DNA of 64,000 nt from Bifidobacterium asteroides. GTDB taxonomy: Bacteria; Actinomycetota; Actinomycetes; Actinomycetales; Bifidobacteriaceae. The position numbers and the translations under genes are program-made. The stretch spans positions 1,736,001 through 1,800,000 of the forward strand of contig NZ_CP048272.1 in assembly GCF_019469425.1 (NCBI RefSeq), read 5' to 3'. The notes below the pieces were generated by a model. It was not told the origin of the DNA and searched no databases. It saw only the letters and a program-made list of their open reading frames with translations. Below, in pieces: positions 1-7,349 of this stretch; within the stretch, counting starts at the first letter, position 1, and every line of letters starts with the position of its first letter.

Positions 1-342
1 GGAGATGGAACCGACCTCCAGGCCTGCGGACTGCAGGGAACGGATGGCGGTCTCACGGCCCGAGCCCGGGCCCTTGACGAAGACATCCACCTTTTTGACC
101 CCGTGCTCCATAGCCTTGCGGGCTGCGGATTCGGCGGCCATGCCCGCTGCGTAAGGAGTAGACTTACGGGAGCCCTTGAAGCCTACATCGCCGCCAGAAG
201 CCCAGGCTACTACAGCACCGGAAGGATCGGTGATGGAGATGATGGTGTTGTTGAATGTTGACTTGATATGCGCCTGCCCGACCGGAACCGACTTGCGATC
301 CCGACGACGAGGCTTGCGCGCGGCCTGCTTTGCTGCTGCCAT
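1..342 (-). CDS. rpsK: 30S ribosomal protein S11, C-terminus cut by the window edge
   Basis: Small-subunit protein S11, which sits on the platform near the Shine-Dalgarno helix. The minus-strand reading starts at the ATG at 340-342 (MAAAKQ, then a basic KPRRRDR stretch) and runs with no stop to the left edge, so the last few residues lie outside. It follows rpsM in the same direction with about 80 bp between them, as expected for the alpha operon (infA-rpmJ-rpsM-rpsK-rpsD/rpoA). The start is fixed by a GAGGATCA ribosome-binding site just upstream. Confidence 0.95.
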   Translation of the reverse strand, partial: MAAAKQAARKPRRRDRKSVPVGQAHIKSTFNNTIISITDPSGAVVAWASGGDVGFKGSRKSTPYAAGMAAESAARKAMEHGVKKVDVFVKGPGSGRETAIRSLQSAGLEVGSIS

Positions 343-422
343 TGATCCTCGTTTCCTTGTCACGAATAACTGATTGCTAGTGCGAACCATCGGGGACCCT
401 CATCCCCGCTTCGCATACGGCC

Positions 423-800
423 TTACTTGGTCGCCTTCTTCTTTCCGGCGACGGTGCGCTTGGGTCCCTTGCGGGTGCGGGCGTTGGTCTTGGTCCGCTG
501 ACCGCGCACAGGCAGGCCCCGGCGATGGCGCTGGCCCTGATAGCAATTGATCTGGATCTTACGGCGAATATCAGCGTCGATCTCACGACGCAGATCACCC
601 TCGATCTTGTAGTTTCCCTCGAGGTAATCACGCAGCGTAATGAGCTGCTCGTCCGTGAGATCCTTGACGCGGGTGTCCGGATTCACTCCGGTCGCGGCAA
701 GTGTTTCCTTGGCGCGAGTACGCCCCACACCGAAGATGTAGGTGAGGGCTATCTCTATGCGCTTCTCGTTGGGGATGTCGACTCCGGCAAGACGTGCCAT
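423..800 (-). CDS. rpsM: 30S ribosomal protein S13
   Basis: S13 sits at the head of the 30S subunit, contacting 16S rRNA and the P-site tRNA. The 125-residue product begins [14 protein letters not shown] and ends in the usual basic tail ([14 protein letters not shown]), the normal length for the family. It lies between rpmJ and rpsK on the same strand and is very probably co-transcribed with them. Confidence 0.98.
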   Translation of the reverse strand: MARLAGVDIPNEKRIEIALTYIFGVGRTRAKETLAATGVNPDTRVKDLTDEQLITLRDYLEGNYKIEGDLRREIDADIRRKIQINCYQGQRHRRGLPVRGQRTKTNARTRKGPKRTVAGKKKATK

Positions 801-933
801 TGCGATTCCTTTTTTGCTCTACGCAGGTCGTGCACCGAGTCTTCCGGTCTCCCGGCCCGGGCCTGCGCACCCGGGGTTCAGCCTATCGGCTGTGACTCAG
901 CGCCTTTGGTGTTCGTTGCCGCTGGGAATCCGC

Positions 934-1047
934 TCAGCCCTGGCGCTGCTTGTGGCGTGGGTTTTTGCAGATCACCATGACGCGGCCGTGACGACGAATC
1001 ACGCGGCAGTTCTCGCAGATTCTCTTCACACTAGGGCTGACCTTCAT
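934..1047 (-). CDS. rpmJ: 50S ribosomal protein L36
   Basis: A 37-residue protein (starts [14 protein letters not shown], ends HKQRQG) with start ATG at 1045-1047 and stop TGA at 934-936. It has the zinc-ligand pattern of the C+ type of L36: CxxC near residue 11, a third Cys at 27 and a His at 32. It lies between infA and rpsM, its standard position. L36 stabilises the 23S rRNA core. Confidence 0.96.
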   Translation of the reverse strand: MKVSPSVKRICENCRVIRRHGRVMVICKNPRHKQRQG

Positions 1048-1072
1048 GGTTTTCCTTTGCTTGTGTACCTTG

Positions 1073-1291
1073 TTACTTGTACCGGTACGTAATCCGTCCG
1101 CGGTTCAGATCATAGGGGCTCATTTCGAGCACCACCCGATCCTGGGGCAGAATGCGGATGTAGTTCTTGCGCATCTTGCCGGAAATGGTGGCCAGCACCA
1201 GGTGCTTGTTCTCGAGCTCGACGCGGAACATCGCATTCGGCAGGGCCTCAACCACACGCCCTTCCACCTCGATCACACCATCTTTTGCCAT
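1073..1291 (-). CDS. infA: translation initiation factor IF-1
   Basis: IF-1 binds the ribosomal A site during initiation. The 72-residue product starts [15 protein letters not shown] and forms a single S1/OB-fold domain ending GRITYRYK. A longer reading in the same frame exists upstream, but the family start at 1291 gives exactly the usual length. The candidate -10 box at 1352-1357 lies about 60 bp upstream, leaving room only for this start. It heads the alpha operon followed by rpmJ. Confidence 0.97.
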   Translation of the reverse strand: MAKDGVIEVEGRVVEALPNAMFRVELENKHLVLATISGKMRKNYIRILPQDRVVLEMSPYDLNRGRITYRYK

Positions 1292-1351
1292 AAGCCTTCT
1301 ATCCGATCCTCGGCCGGTTACACAGCGCGCCGAAAGACACGCCAAATGATA

Positions 1352-1360
1352 AGTATAGCA
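1352..1360 (-). promoter_or_regulatory. extended -10 promoter of infA operon
   Basis: On the minus strand TGC-TATACT is an extended -10 element (TGn plus a 5/6 match to TATAAT), placed about 60 bp before the infA start. No good -35 box lies 17 bp upstream, which fits an extended -10 promoter. Read by eye. Confidence 0.45.
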
Positions 1361-1400
1361 TTGATGGACCCAAAACTGGGCAATAGCGTGTTGACACGAC

Positions 1401-1457
1401 AAAAGGGCCGTCTGAACGGCTGTCACTCAATCAGTATAGCAGTCGTTCAGGCGGTCC
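1401..1457 (-). terminator. rho-independent terminator after the Hsp20 gene
   Basis: On the minus strand, arms GGACCGCCTGAACGACTG and CAGCCGTTCAGACGGCCC form a long imperfect stem directly followed by TTTT. It starts about 20 bp after the Hsp20 stop codon and separates that gene from the infA promoter. Confidence 0.75.
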
Positions 1458-1475
1458 GATAAGGACCGGAATTCC

Positions 1476-1937
1476 TCAGTCCTCAATAGCGATGTTCTGC
1501 GTGTTGTCAGCCGGCTCGATGCTGGTCTTGGGCAGGGTCACCTCCAGAGTGCCGTTGGCATAGTGGGCATGGATGTCCTCCTGGCGAACCTTGTCGCCCA
1601 CGTAGAAGCTACGGGAGCAGGACCCGGTGTAGCGCTCACGCCGAATCCACCGTCCCTGGTCGTCCTTGTCGCCCTGATCACCGTTCTTCTGGGCAGAGAC
1701 AATCAGGTAGCCATCCTCCAGCCGCAGGCCGATGTCCTTCTTGTCGAAGCCGGGCATGTCGATGGAAAGCTGGTACTGTCCATCCTTCTCACGCACATCC
1801 GTGCTCATCAAGGGGCTGTTCAGTGCGTTCTTTGCGCCCTGTCCCTGCCGACGCCCGTCGCGCCAGTTGTTGAAGAAGGGATCGTCGAAGAAATCGCCGA
1901 AAATCGAATTGTTCATCAAGGCGGGAAACATAGCCAT
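1476..1937 (-). CDS. small heat-shock protein, Hsp20/alpha-crystallin family
   Basis: A 153-residue ATP-independent holdase chaperone that binds unfolding proteins in the cytoplasm. The N-terminal arm (MAMFPALMNNSIFGDFFDDP) is followed by the alpha-crystallin domain from about residue 43. That domain carries the DMPGFDKKDI motif and the GTLEVTLPK signature near the C-terminus. A good RBS (AGGAGATGCGATT) precedes the ATG. It is a single-gene unit with its own terminator. A perfect HAIR-type inverted repeat about 150 bp upstream predicts repression by HspR and heat induction. Confidence 0.95.
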   Translation of the reverse strand: MAMFPALMNNSIFGDFFDDPFFNNWRDGRRQGQGAKNALNSPLMSTDVREKDGQYQLSIDMPGFDKKDIGLRLEDGYLIVSAQKNGDQGDKDDQGRWIRRERYTGSCSRSFYVGDKVRQEDIHAHYANGTLEVTLPKTSIEPADNTQNIAIED

Positions 1938-2079
1938 AATCGCATCTCCTGATTCTCTAAGTCAATAGTTTTTGCGGACCGGAACCCCAGGCGGACATCC
2001 TAACTTGTCCTCCCGGGCTCCCTGCCCTTCACTTTGTCCAAACTGCGGACCCTTGGTTCCATGCCCAATGTTCACCCAA

Positions 2080-2108
2080 AGAATAAAAGTTGAGTCTTAG
2101 TAACTCAA
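2080..2108 (-). promoter_or_regulatory. probable Hsp20 promoter overlapping HAIR
   Basis: Minus strand: TTGAGT (4/6 of a -35 box), 17 bp, then TATTCT (4/6 of a -10 box). The -35 box lies inside one arm of the HAIR element, so repressor and polymerase would compete. The start codon is about 140 bp downstream, giving a long leader. Confidence 0.5.
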
Positions 2109-2112
2109 CTTT
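2086..2112. promoter_or_regulatory. HAIR operator (HspR-binding inverted repeat)
   Basis: AAAGTTGAGT-N7-ACTCAACTTT is a perfect 10-bp inverted repeat with a 7-bp spacer (CTTAGTA). It matches the actinobacterial HAIR consensus CTTGAGT-N7-ACTCAAG except at the outermost base of each core arm. It overlaps the -35 side of a plausible Hsp20 promoter, the position where HspR would block transcription. Confidence 0.8.
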
Positions 2113-2193
2113 GACAAAAGCTTTGTTTTTGTCTTTGCTCTCTCACTCTTCGGCTTTGAATGACCACATATCAGACATTAGTGGCCAAAATTC

Positions 2194-2222
2194 TTGTGAC
2201 ACGACTTTGAAACATTTAACAT
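2194..2222 (+). promoter_or_regulatory. candidate gdhA promoter
   Basis: TTGTGA, 17 bp, TAACAT on the plus strand, about 95 bp before the gdhA start. Each box matches 4 of 6 consensus positions and lies in the AT-rich part of the spacer between the divergent genes. Confidence 0.35.
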
Positions 2223-2317
2223 AAAATGAGATTCCGCCAGCCCCCGTAGGCTCTTGAGGGCGGACCCAATCGTACGCGGACCGGACGGACCGGCCATTCC
2301 TAGTCAAAGGAGCTCAG

Positions 2318-3664
2318 ATGCTCACCAACGAATACATCAAGCGCGTATACCAGCAGGTTGAGAAGCGTGACGGCGACCAGCCGGAATTCCTGCAGGCTGT
2401 GCGTGAAGTTTTCTCCAGCCTGGAGCCCGTGGTGGAGCGGCATCCCGAGTATGAGGCCAACGGCGTGCTGGAGCGCTTGGTTGAGCCCGAGCGTGCAGTC
2501 AAGTTCCGTGTGGCATGGACCGATGACCAAGGCCATGTCCAGGTCAACCGCGGCTACCGGATCCAATTCAATTCGGCCATCGGCCCCTACAAGGGCGGCC
2601 TGCGCTTCCACCCGACCGTGACCGAGTCGGTCATCAAATTCCTGGGCTTCGAGCAGATTCTGAAGAATTCGCTGACTGGACTGCCCATGGGCGGCGCCAA
2701 GGGAGGATCCGACTTCGACCCCAAGGGCCGCTCGGATGCCGAGGTCATGCGCTTCTGCCAGGCCTTCATGACTGAGCTGCAGCGTCACATCGGACAATTC
2801 ACCGACGTGCCCGCCGGCGACATCAACGTAGGGTCCCGCGAAATCGGTTACCTGTTCGGCCAGTACAAGAGAGTGCGCGATGAGTACTCGGGTGTTCTGA
2901 CCGGCAAGGACATGACCTTCGGCGGCTCCCTGGCCAGGACCGAGGCCACAGGCTACGGCCTGTGCTACTACACCCAGGAAGCCCTGCAGACGCTGCGCAA
3001 GGATTCCTTCCAGGGCAAGACCGTCGTTATCTCCGGTTCGGGCAACGTGGCCATCTTCGCCACCGAAAAGGCCCAACAACTGGGCGCCAAGGTGGTAACG
3101 GCATCCGACTCCAACGGATACGTCTACGATCCCAACGGGATTGACCTCGACGTCGTCAAGGACATCAAGCTGGGTCACCGCGGCCGAATTCGCGAGTATG
3201 CGGACCGAGTTGATTCCGCTGAGTACCACGAGGGCTGCAAGGGCGTCTGGACTGTACACTGCGACATAGCCCTGCCCTGCGCCACGCAGAACGAAATCGA
3301 CGAGGAATCCGCAAAGACCCTGATCGCCAACGGATGCACCGTGATCTGCGAGGGCGCCAACATGCCCTCCACCCCCGAGGCCATCCAGGTCTACCAGGAT
3401 AACAAGGCGCTCTACGGGCCCGCCAAGGCCGCCAATGCCGGCGGCGTGGCAGTCTCCGGTCTGGAGATGAGCCAGAACTCGCTTCGCCTGCAGTGGACCT
3501 TCGATGAGGTGGACCAGCGCCTGAAGGACATTATGACTGGAATCTTCCAGAAGTCTTACCAGGCATCCAAGGAATACGGGCATGAGGGCGACCTGATGCT
3601 GGGCGCCAACGTGGCCGGCTTCGCCAAGGTGGCCGATGCCATGGTGGCCCAGGGCATCCTATGA
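2318..3664 (+). CDS. gdhA: glutamate dehydrogenase, NADP-type
   Basis: Catalyses reductive amination of 2-oxoglutarate with ammonia, the main ammonia-assimilating step when ammonia is plentiful. The 448-residue length is that of the hexameric NADP-dependent class. Visible landmarks are the substrate-site KGGLRFHP (about residue 93), the glycine-rich PMGGAKGG with the catalytic lysine region (about 123-130), and a Rossmann segment VVISGSGNVAIFA near 230. The RBS AAAGGAG lies 5 bp upstream of ATG. It is a lone gene, divergent from Hsp20 and closed by a strong hairpin. Cofactor preference is inferred from family length and sequence only. Confidence 0.96.
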   Translation: MLTNEYIKRVYQQVEKRDGDQPEFLQAVREVFSSLEPVVERHPEYEANGVLERLVEPERAVKFRVAWTDDQGHVQVNRGYRIQFNSAIGPYKGGLRFHPTVTESVIKFLGFEQILKNSLTGLPMGGAKGGSDFDPKGRSDAEVMRFCQAFMTELQRHIGQFTDVPAGDINVGSREIGYLFGQYKRVRDEYSGVLTGKDMTFGGSLARTEATGYGLCYYTQEALQTLRKDSFQGKTVVISGSGNVAIFATEKAQQLGAKVVTASDSNGYVYDPNGIDLDVVKDIKLGHRGRIREYADRVDSAEYHEGCKGVWTVHCDIALPCATQNEIDEESAKTLIANGCTVICEGANMPSTPEAIQVYQDNKALYGPAKAANAGGVAVSGLEMSQNSLRLQWTFDEVDQRLKDIMTGIFQKSYQASKEYGHEGDLMLGANVAGFAKVADAMVAQGIL

Positions 3665-3690
3665 GCTAGGACTTAGCCCATCTGAACAGA

Positions 3691-3725
3691 GGGGTCCGAT
3701 TTGCAGAAATTGCGGGTCGGACCCC
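3691..3725. terminator. bidirectional terminator between gdhA and the GH2 gene
   Basis: Perfect 9-bp stem GGGGTCCGA / TCGGACCCC with a 17-base loop, followed by TTATT on the plus strand. It lies between convergent genes and can serve both. Confidence 0.75.
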
Positions 3726-3751
3726 TTATTGTGCTCAGTGGACTGATAAAC

Positions 3752-6430
3752 TCATGCGACCAGCTGGTCGATGACCTCGGGATCGATCCTCTGGCGCGGG
3801 TCGAAGTCCTTGGAGCCCAGATACCGGTATATGCTCGCCTGCAGGGCCCGAGCCTCCGGATATTCGTTCAGATTCTGCAGGCCCACGGAGGAGAGCAGAA
3901 GCCGCCCCCTCCCGCAACGGCATTCCAGCAGCTGCGTCATGGGTCGCAGGTAGGCGTAGCTGTCCATCTCAGTGACAATGGACTGATAGCGCTCGGGCAG
4001 GATGATGGCCCGCTGGGAGGCCATGGGCCACCACTGCCAGTCAGTGTGCGAGTCACTCGGGAAATCGGAGAAAACAGGGTGGTCAGCCTGAATGTACTGC
4101 CCCATGGTGCCGCTCTGGTCCTTGAATGTACCCACTGACCAGAAGTCCGTGGAGAAGTGGGCCTGAACGGATCTGGGCAGGGACTGGGCTGTGGAGTCGG
4201 GACTCAGATAGACCGTGCCACCCTGGTCCAGGACCCGACGCGCCTGCTGGTCGAACCTTCTGGTCTGGTACAGACCGTCGGGCTGGTCAGACTGGCTGTC
4301 CTGGTAGACCCAGACCGGATAGACGTTGGTCACACCGTCGATCTCCAGACTCAGACGGCAGCGCTGGTTACCATGAATGCCGTCCAGAGGCAGTTCGAAG
4401 GTTCCTAAATCAGTTAGCTTGCCCATCGGGCAGGTGACCTGACAAAAGACATGTTCCAGATCAACCCCCTGGCCCTGCAACCGCAGATGCAGATCACCCC
4501 GCAGCGTGCGTCGGCCGTAGTTGGCCACCTTGACCGTCCCTGAGAGCTTCTCCCGACTGGTATAGGCATAGCGGTCCATGACGGCCAGCGGCAACTGGTC
4601 GGTGAAGAAGGACCGAAAACGCTCAGGGCGGGCGAAGGGAAAGCGCTTGGGTTGCAGATGGGCGTCCATCATGCCCACCAGAGCCGTGCCCTGTCCAGGA
4701 AAGTCCTGAAGACCCAGCAGCGAAAGCCCCGACATGGAGGGGGTCCGCAGAACGGACTCCACCTCCTCCCGGTAGCAGATCCGTGACAACTCGCCTGTAG
4801 CGGCCACCCAATCCAGCCAGGTGCGCTGGTCCAGGCCCGATTCACGGACCCTGTCACGGATCATTGCGTAATTGTCAGGACGGGTGACTCCGGTGAACTC
4901 TTCAATCTCACGGAAGTCGGGCAGCACCTCATACTGCCCTACCTCGAATCCATAGACCGGCACCGTGCACTCTTTGCGGACTGCCTGCATGGAGTCCTCG
5001 AAATTGTGGGCAGTGCCCGGATGAACCGCGTTGGTGGACCCACGCATGTTGACGAAGCAACAGCGCAGGTCATGGCCCTTGTAGGACTCGGAGGTATAGA
5101 CCTCGTTGCAGTCGTCGCTGCCCAGCTGACCATAGTGCGGGTTGGAGGAATTGGCATAGAGCCTGGTGCCGTCAATGCTCCGGGCATCCTTGATAAGCTG
5201 AGCCATGCGCTGGTGGCCGGTCTCATCCGCAGACAGCTCGTTGCCCAGGGCAAGCATGACGAAGGAGGGGTGGTTGGCCAGGAAGAGCAGTGTCTGCTCC
5301 AGTTCGCTGCGATAGTAGCGATAACTGGCATCCTCCTGAAAGGCATGATAGTGGTCCCAGTGGGAGAGCTCGGGCTGCATCATCATCCCCATCCGGTCCG
5401 CCGCGATAAAGGCTACCTCGGGCGGGCAGTGCGAGTGGAAGCGGACCACATTCACTCCGTATGACCGATAGGTCTCCAGAATACGAATCCAGGAGCCCAC
5501 GTCCATGGGCGGGAAGCCGGTCTGCGGAAACTCGGCGCAATTGGCCTCGCCACGCAGGAAGAAGGCTCTGCCATTCAGAGCCAGTCTCCCCTGCCCATCG
5601 GCTGCGAAGTCACGGATGCCGAAATCCGTGCTGACCCGCGATATCACCCTGGATCCGTCCGGCGGCAGGAGCTCGATTGTCATGCTATGCAGACACCCCT
5701 GGTATTCGTCCCAGCGATCCGCCTGGACGTCAAGCTGCAGATCGGACCAGGTCAGTGTTCGCCGTCCAGGTTCCAGGTTTGCGGCGACCTCCAGAGGCTG
5801 GGCCAGCGCATCGGAAGAGAGCCTCAAGCGACCATGGAATCCTTGGCGCGAGTCCACATCGGCCTCTACTGTCAGCACATCGCCATGGGGATAGGCACGA
5901 ACGCCATCTACAAAGGTGTCCTCCTCCACACGCAGGCCGATATTGCCCAGAAGCCCGTTCCAGTTGGTCTGGGTGTGGTCGGTGGCGGTCGAGGAATCCA
6001 GGATGGCGTCGCGGGGCATGCCTTGGTAGGCGTTGTCGGAATCCACCTGCAGCAGGTCATCGCCCGTCAGCAGCCCAGTCAGCTCGAAGACATGCGGAGT
6101 ATTCAAGGTCTGAGGGCGAGATGGCTCAGCCAGGCGTTCACCGACCCTGACCTCCAGGCGGCGAGCGCGCTCCACCTCGAAGAAGACCCTCCGCTCCGGC
6201 TGCGGGGTCCATCGAATCTGTCGGGACAGCTTGACTGTCCCCTCGAAGGTGTGCCGCCTGGTCAGCCGAGAGCCAATGGGGCCGGGCTTGCCGCTGCCAT
6301 AGTCAGCAGACAGCTCCTGATCATCATGTCCGAGTCCGTTGGTGTCAAGCGTGCCTGGCAACAGAACGGTTCCCTGCAACTCAGGCGGGGACTGAACCTG
6401 CCAGGCTCCAGCCAATGCAATCTTGGTCAT
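3752..6430 (-). CDS. glycoside hydrolase family 2 protein (beta-galactosidase/glucuronidase-like)
   Basis: An 892-residue cytoplasmic enzyme (no signal peptide) with GH2 architecture: jelly-roll sugar-binding domain (about 1-170), immunoglobulin-like sandwich (about 175-280), TIM barrel (about 285-580) and a C-terminal region. The acid/base glutamate is probably Glu398 in LALGNELSADE, and the nucleophile probably Glu496 in YGFEVGQYE. Exact substrate is not readable; GH2 members act on beta-galactosides, beta-mannosides, beta-glucuronides or arabinosides. The start ATG overlaps the stop of the upstream DUF5107 remnant (ATGA), so the two once formed an operon. It looks intact although its partner is broken. 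Confidence 0.88.
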   Translation of the reverse strand: MTKIALAGAWQVQSPPELQGTVLLPGTLDTNGLGHDDQELSADYGSGKPGPIGSRLTRRHTFEGTVKLSRQIRWTPQPERRVFFEVERARRLEVRVGERLAEPSRPQTLNTPHVFELTGLLTGDDLLQVDSDNAYQGMPRDAILDSSTATDHTQTNWNGLLGNIGLRVEEDTFVDGVRAYPHGDVLTVEADVDSRQGFHGRLRLSSDALAQPLEVAANLEPGRRTLTWSDLQLDVQADRWDEYQGCLHSMTIELLPPDGSRVISRVSTDFGIRDFAADGQGRLALNGRAFFLRGEANCAEFPQTGFPPMDVGSWIRILETYRSYGVNVVRFHSHCPPEVAFIAADRMGMMMQPELSHWDHYHAFQEDASYRYYRSELEQTLLFLANHPSFVMLALGNELSADETGHQRMAQLIKDARSIDGTRLYANSSNPHYGQLGSDDCNEVYTSESYKGHDLRCCFVNMRGSTNAVHPGTAHNFEDSMQAVRKECTVPVYGFEVGQYEVLPDFREIEEFTGVTRPDNYAMIRDRVRESGLDQRTWLDWVAATGELSRICYREEVESVLRTPSMSGLSLLGLQDFPGQGTALVGMMDAHLQPKRFPFARPERFRSFFTDQLPLAVMDRYAYTSREKLSGTVKVANYGRRTLRGDLHLRLQGQGVDLEHVFCQVTCPMGKLTDLGTFELPLDGIHGNQRCRLSLEIDGVTNVYPVWVYQDSQSDQPDGLYQTRRFDQQARRVLDQGGTVYLSPDSTAQSLPRSVQAHFSTDFWSVGTFKDQSGTMGQYIQADHPVFSDFPSDSHTDWQWWPMASQRAIILPERYQSIVTEMDSYAYLRPMTQLLECRCGRGRLLLSSVGLQNLNEYPEARALQASIYRYLGSKDFDPRQRIDPEVIDQLVA

Positions 6431-7055
6431 GCCTTCCTCCCGATGAGAATTGCCCTGTGGTCCAATTCATCAGTAAACAGCCCGGTCTGAATATGGCCGG
6501 CATCCAGTTCCAGCACCTGCTTCAGGTACTCCCGAGCCTGGTTGATCTGCCCTATGCCTATGCGTGCCAGGGCCATCAGATAGAGGCAACGGACCCGATT
6601 CATGCGGGCATAGCCCGCATCGAAAGTCAAGAGGTCGGGCAGGAAGACTGCAAAGCAACCCGTTCCCACATGGTCGTCCAAGTGCTGCTCGCCTGCGGCG
6701 AAGTCGCCACATCGAAGCAGAAGTCGGCCGCAGGCGTTGCTGATGCACGCATCGCCCGGGTCACGCTTGAGCCTCTCCAGGTAGTAGGGGTCAGGCCGGT
6801 AAGTGGCATAGCGGTAATGTTCCAGACGCAGACCGGTCAGCAGCAGTTCCTCGTTGGCGGCGAAATGCTCCGACCGATCGGCGCCCTGCCACTGGTAAGG
6901 GATGGATCCATCGTCTGCAACGAGCTGGACACGTGCGTTTTCTTGAACCCGAGTAGCGTAGGATTTTCAATAAATTGCGGATTTTTGTCCGGTTTTCCTA
7001 CCCCATTGGTCGAAATCGTAAGCTCTGTGACTTTCACTGTGACGCCCATGGTCAT
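6427..7055 (-). pseudogene. DUF5107/TPR protein reduced to its two ends
   Basis: The 5' end is preserved: an ATG at 7055 with RBS AAGGGG opens a reading of about 50 codons. Its VKVTELTI and VGKPDKNPQFIEN resemble the N-terminus of DUF5107 proteins. In another frame, 6966 down to 6427 is open for 179 codons without any ATG. It reads like the DUF5107 C-terminus (GADRSEHFAANEELLLTGLRLE, then TPR-like repeats REYLKQVLEL). Full proteins of this family are roughly a thousand residues, so most of the middle is gone and the ends are joined out of frame. It overlaps the GH2 start by 4 bp. The family assignment is from memory of its motifs. Confidence 0.7.
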
Positions 7056-7221
7056 CAGCCCCTTGTCGGCTCAGCAAAACTATATATATATCTGCTCTCA
7101 GTCTATAGTCGGAATCAGCCCTCAGAACTGCACAAATTGTTTAAAAATATTAACAAGTTGCTACTAGGTCATAATGACTTCCCAGTACTTGTCGAGCTCG
7201 GGGCGACTTCTGAAAATGGGT

Positions 7222-7231
7222 GGGGGGGGGG
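7222..7231 (+). repeat. homopolymeric G10 tract
   Basis: Ten consecutive G between TGGGT and ATGCATAC, in non-coding sequence. It could be a slippage-prone site or a sequencing weak spot. No coding sequence spans it. Confidence 0.8.
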
Positions 7232-7243
7232 ATGCATACACAT

Positions 7244-7276
7244 GAAAGGGAGTCGGCCCATCAAGGACCGACCCCC
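7244..7276 (-). terminator. terminator-like hairpin after the ABC exporter operon
   Basis: Minus strand: GGGGGTCGG, 11 bases, CCGACTCCC, then TTTCATG. There is one mismatch in a 9-bp stem. It is about 75 bp after the end of the second exporter gene. Confidence 0.55.
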
Positions 7277-7349
7277 TATGCTGGCGTTCGCCTAATGCCG
7301 GTTCATGCCTTTCGGCATCTTCCCCCGGCTTCGGCAATCCCGGAGAGCC

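Larger units (their letters stand above)
7056..7349. other. AT-rich spacer with alternating TA tract and small hairpins
   Basis: No gene is visible. The part near 7080-7160 is clearly AT-richer than the surroundings, with a TATATATATAT stretch, and probably held the promoter of the broken DUF5107-GH2 unit. It also carries a ten-G run (7222-7231), a terminator-like hairpin (7248-7276) and a short GAAA-loop hairpin (7305-7318) behind the ABC exporter genes. Confidence 0.6.

Noticed and set aside
2300-3583. 427-codon open frame antisense to gdhA
   Set aside because: It is a shadow of the GC-rich codon pattern of gdhA; no family features, and gdhA is unmistakable.
7080-7092. TATATATATAT tract as a microsatellite or origin element
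   Set aside because: Too short and isolated; no DnaA boxes nearby.
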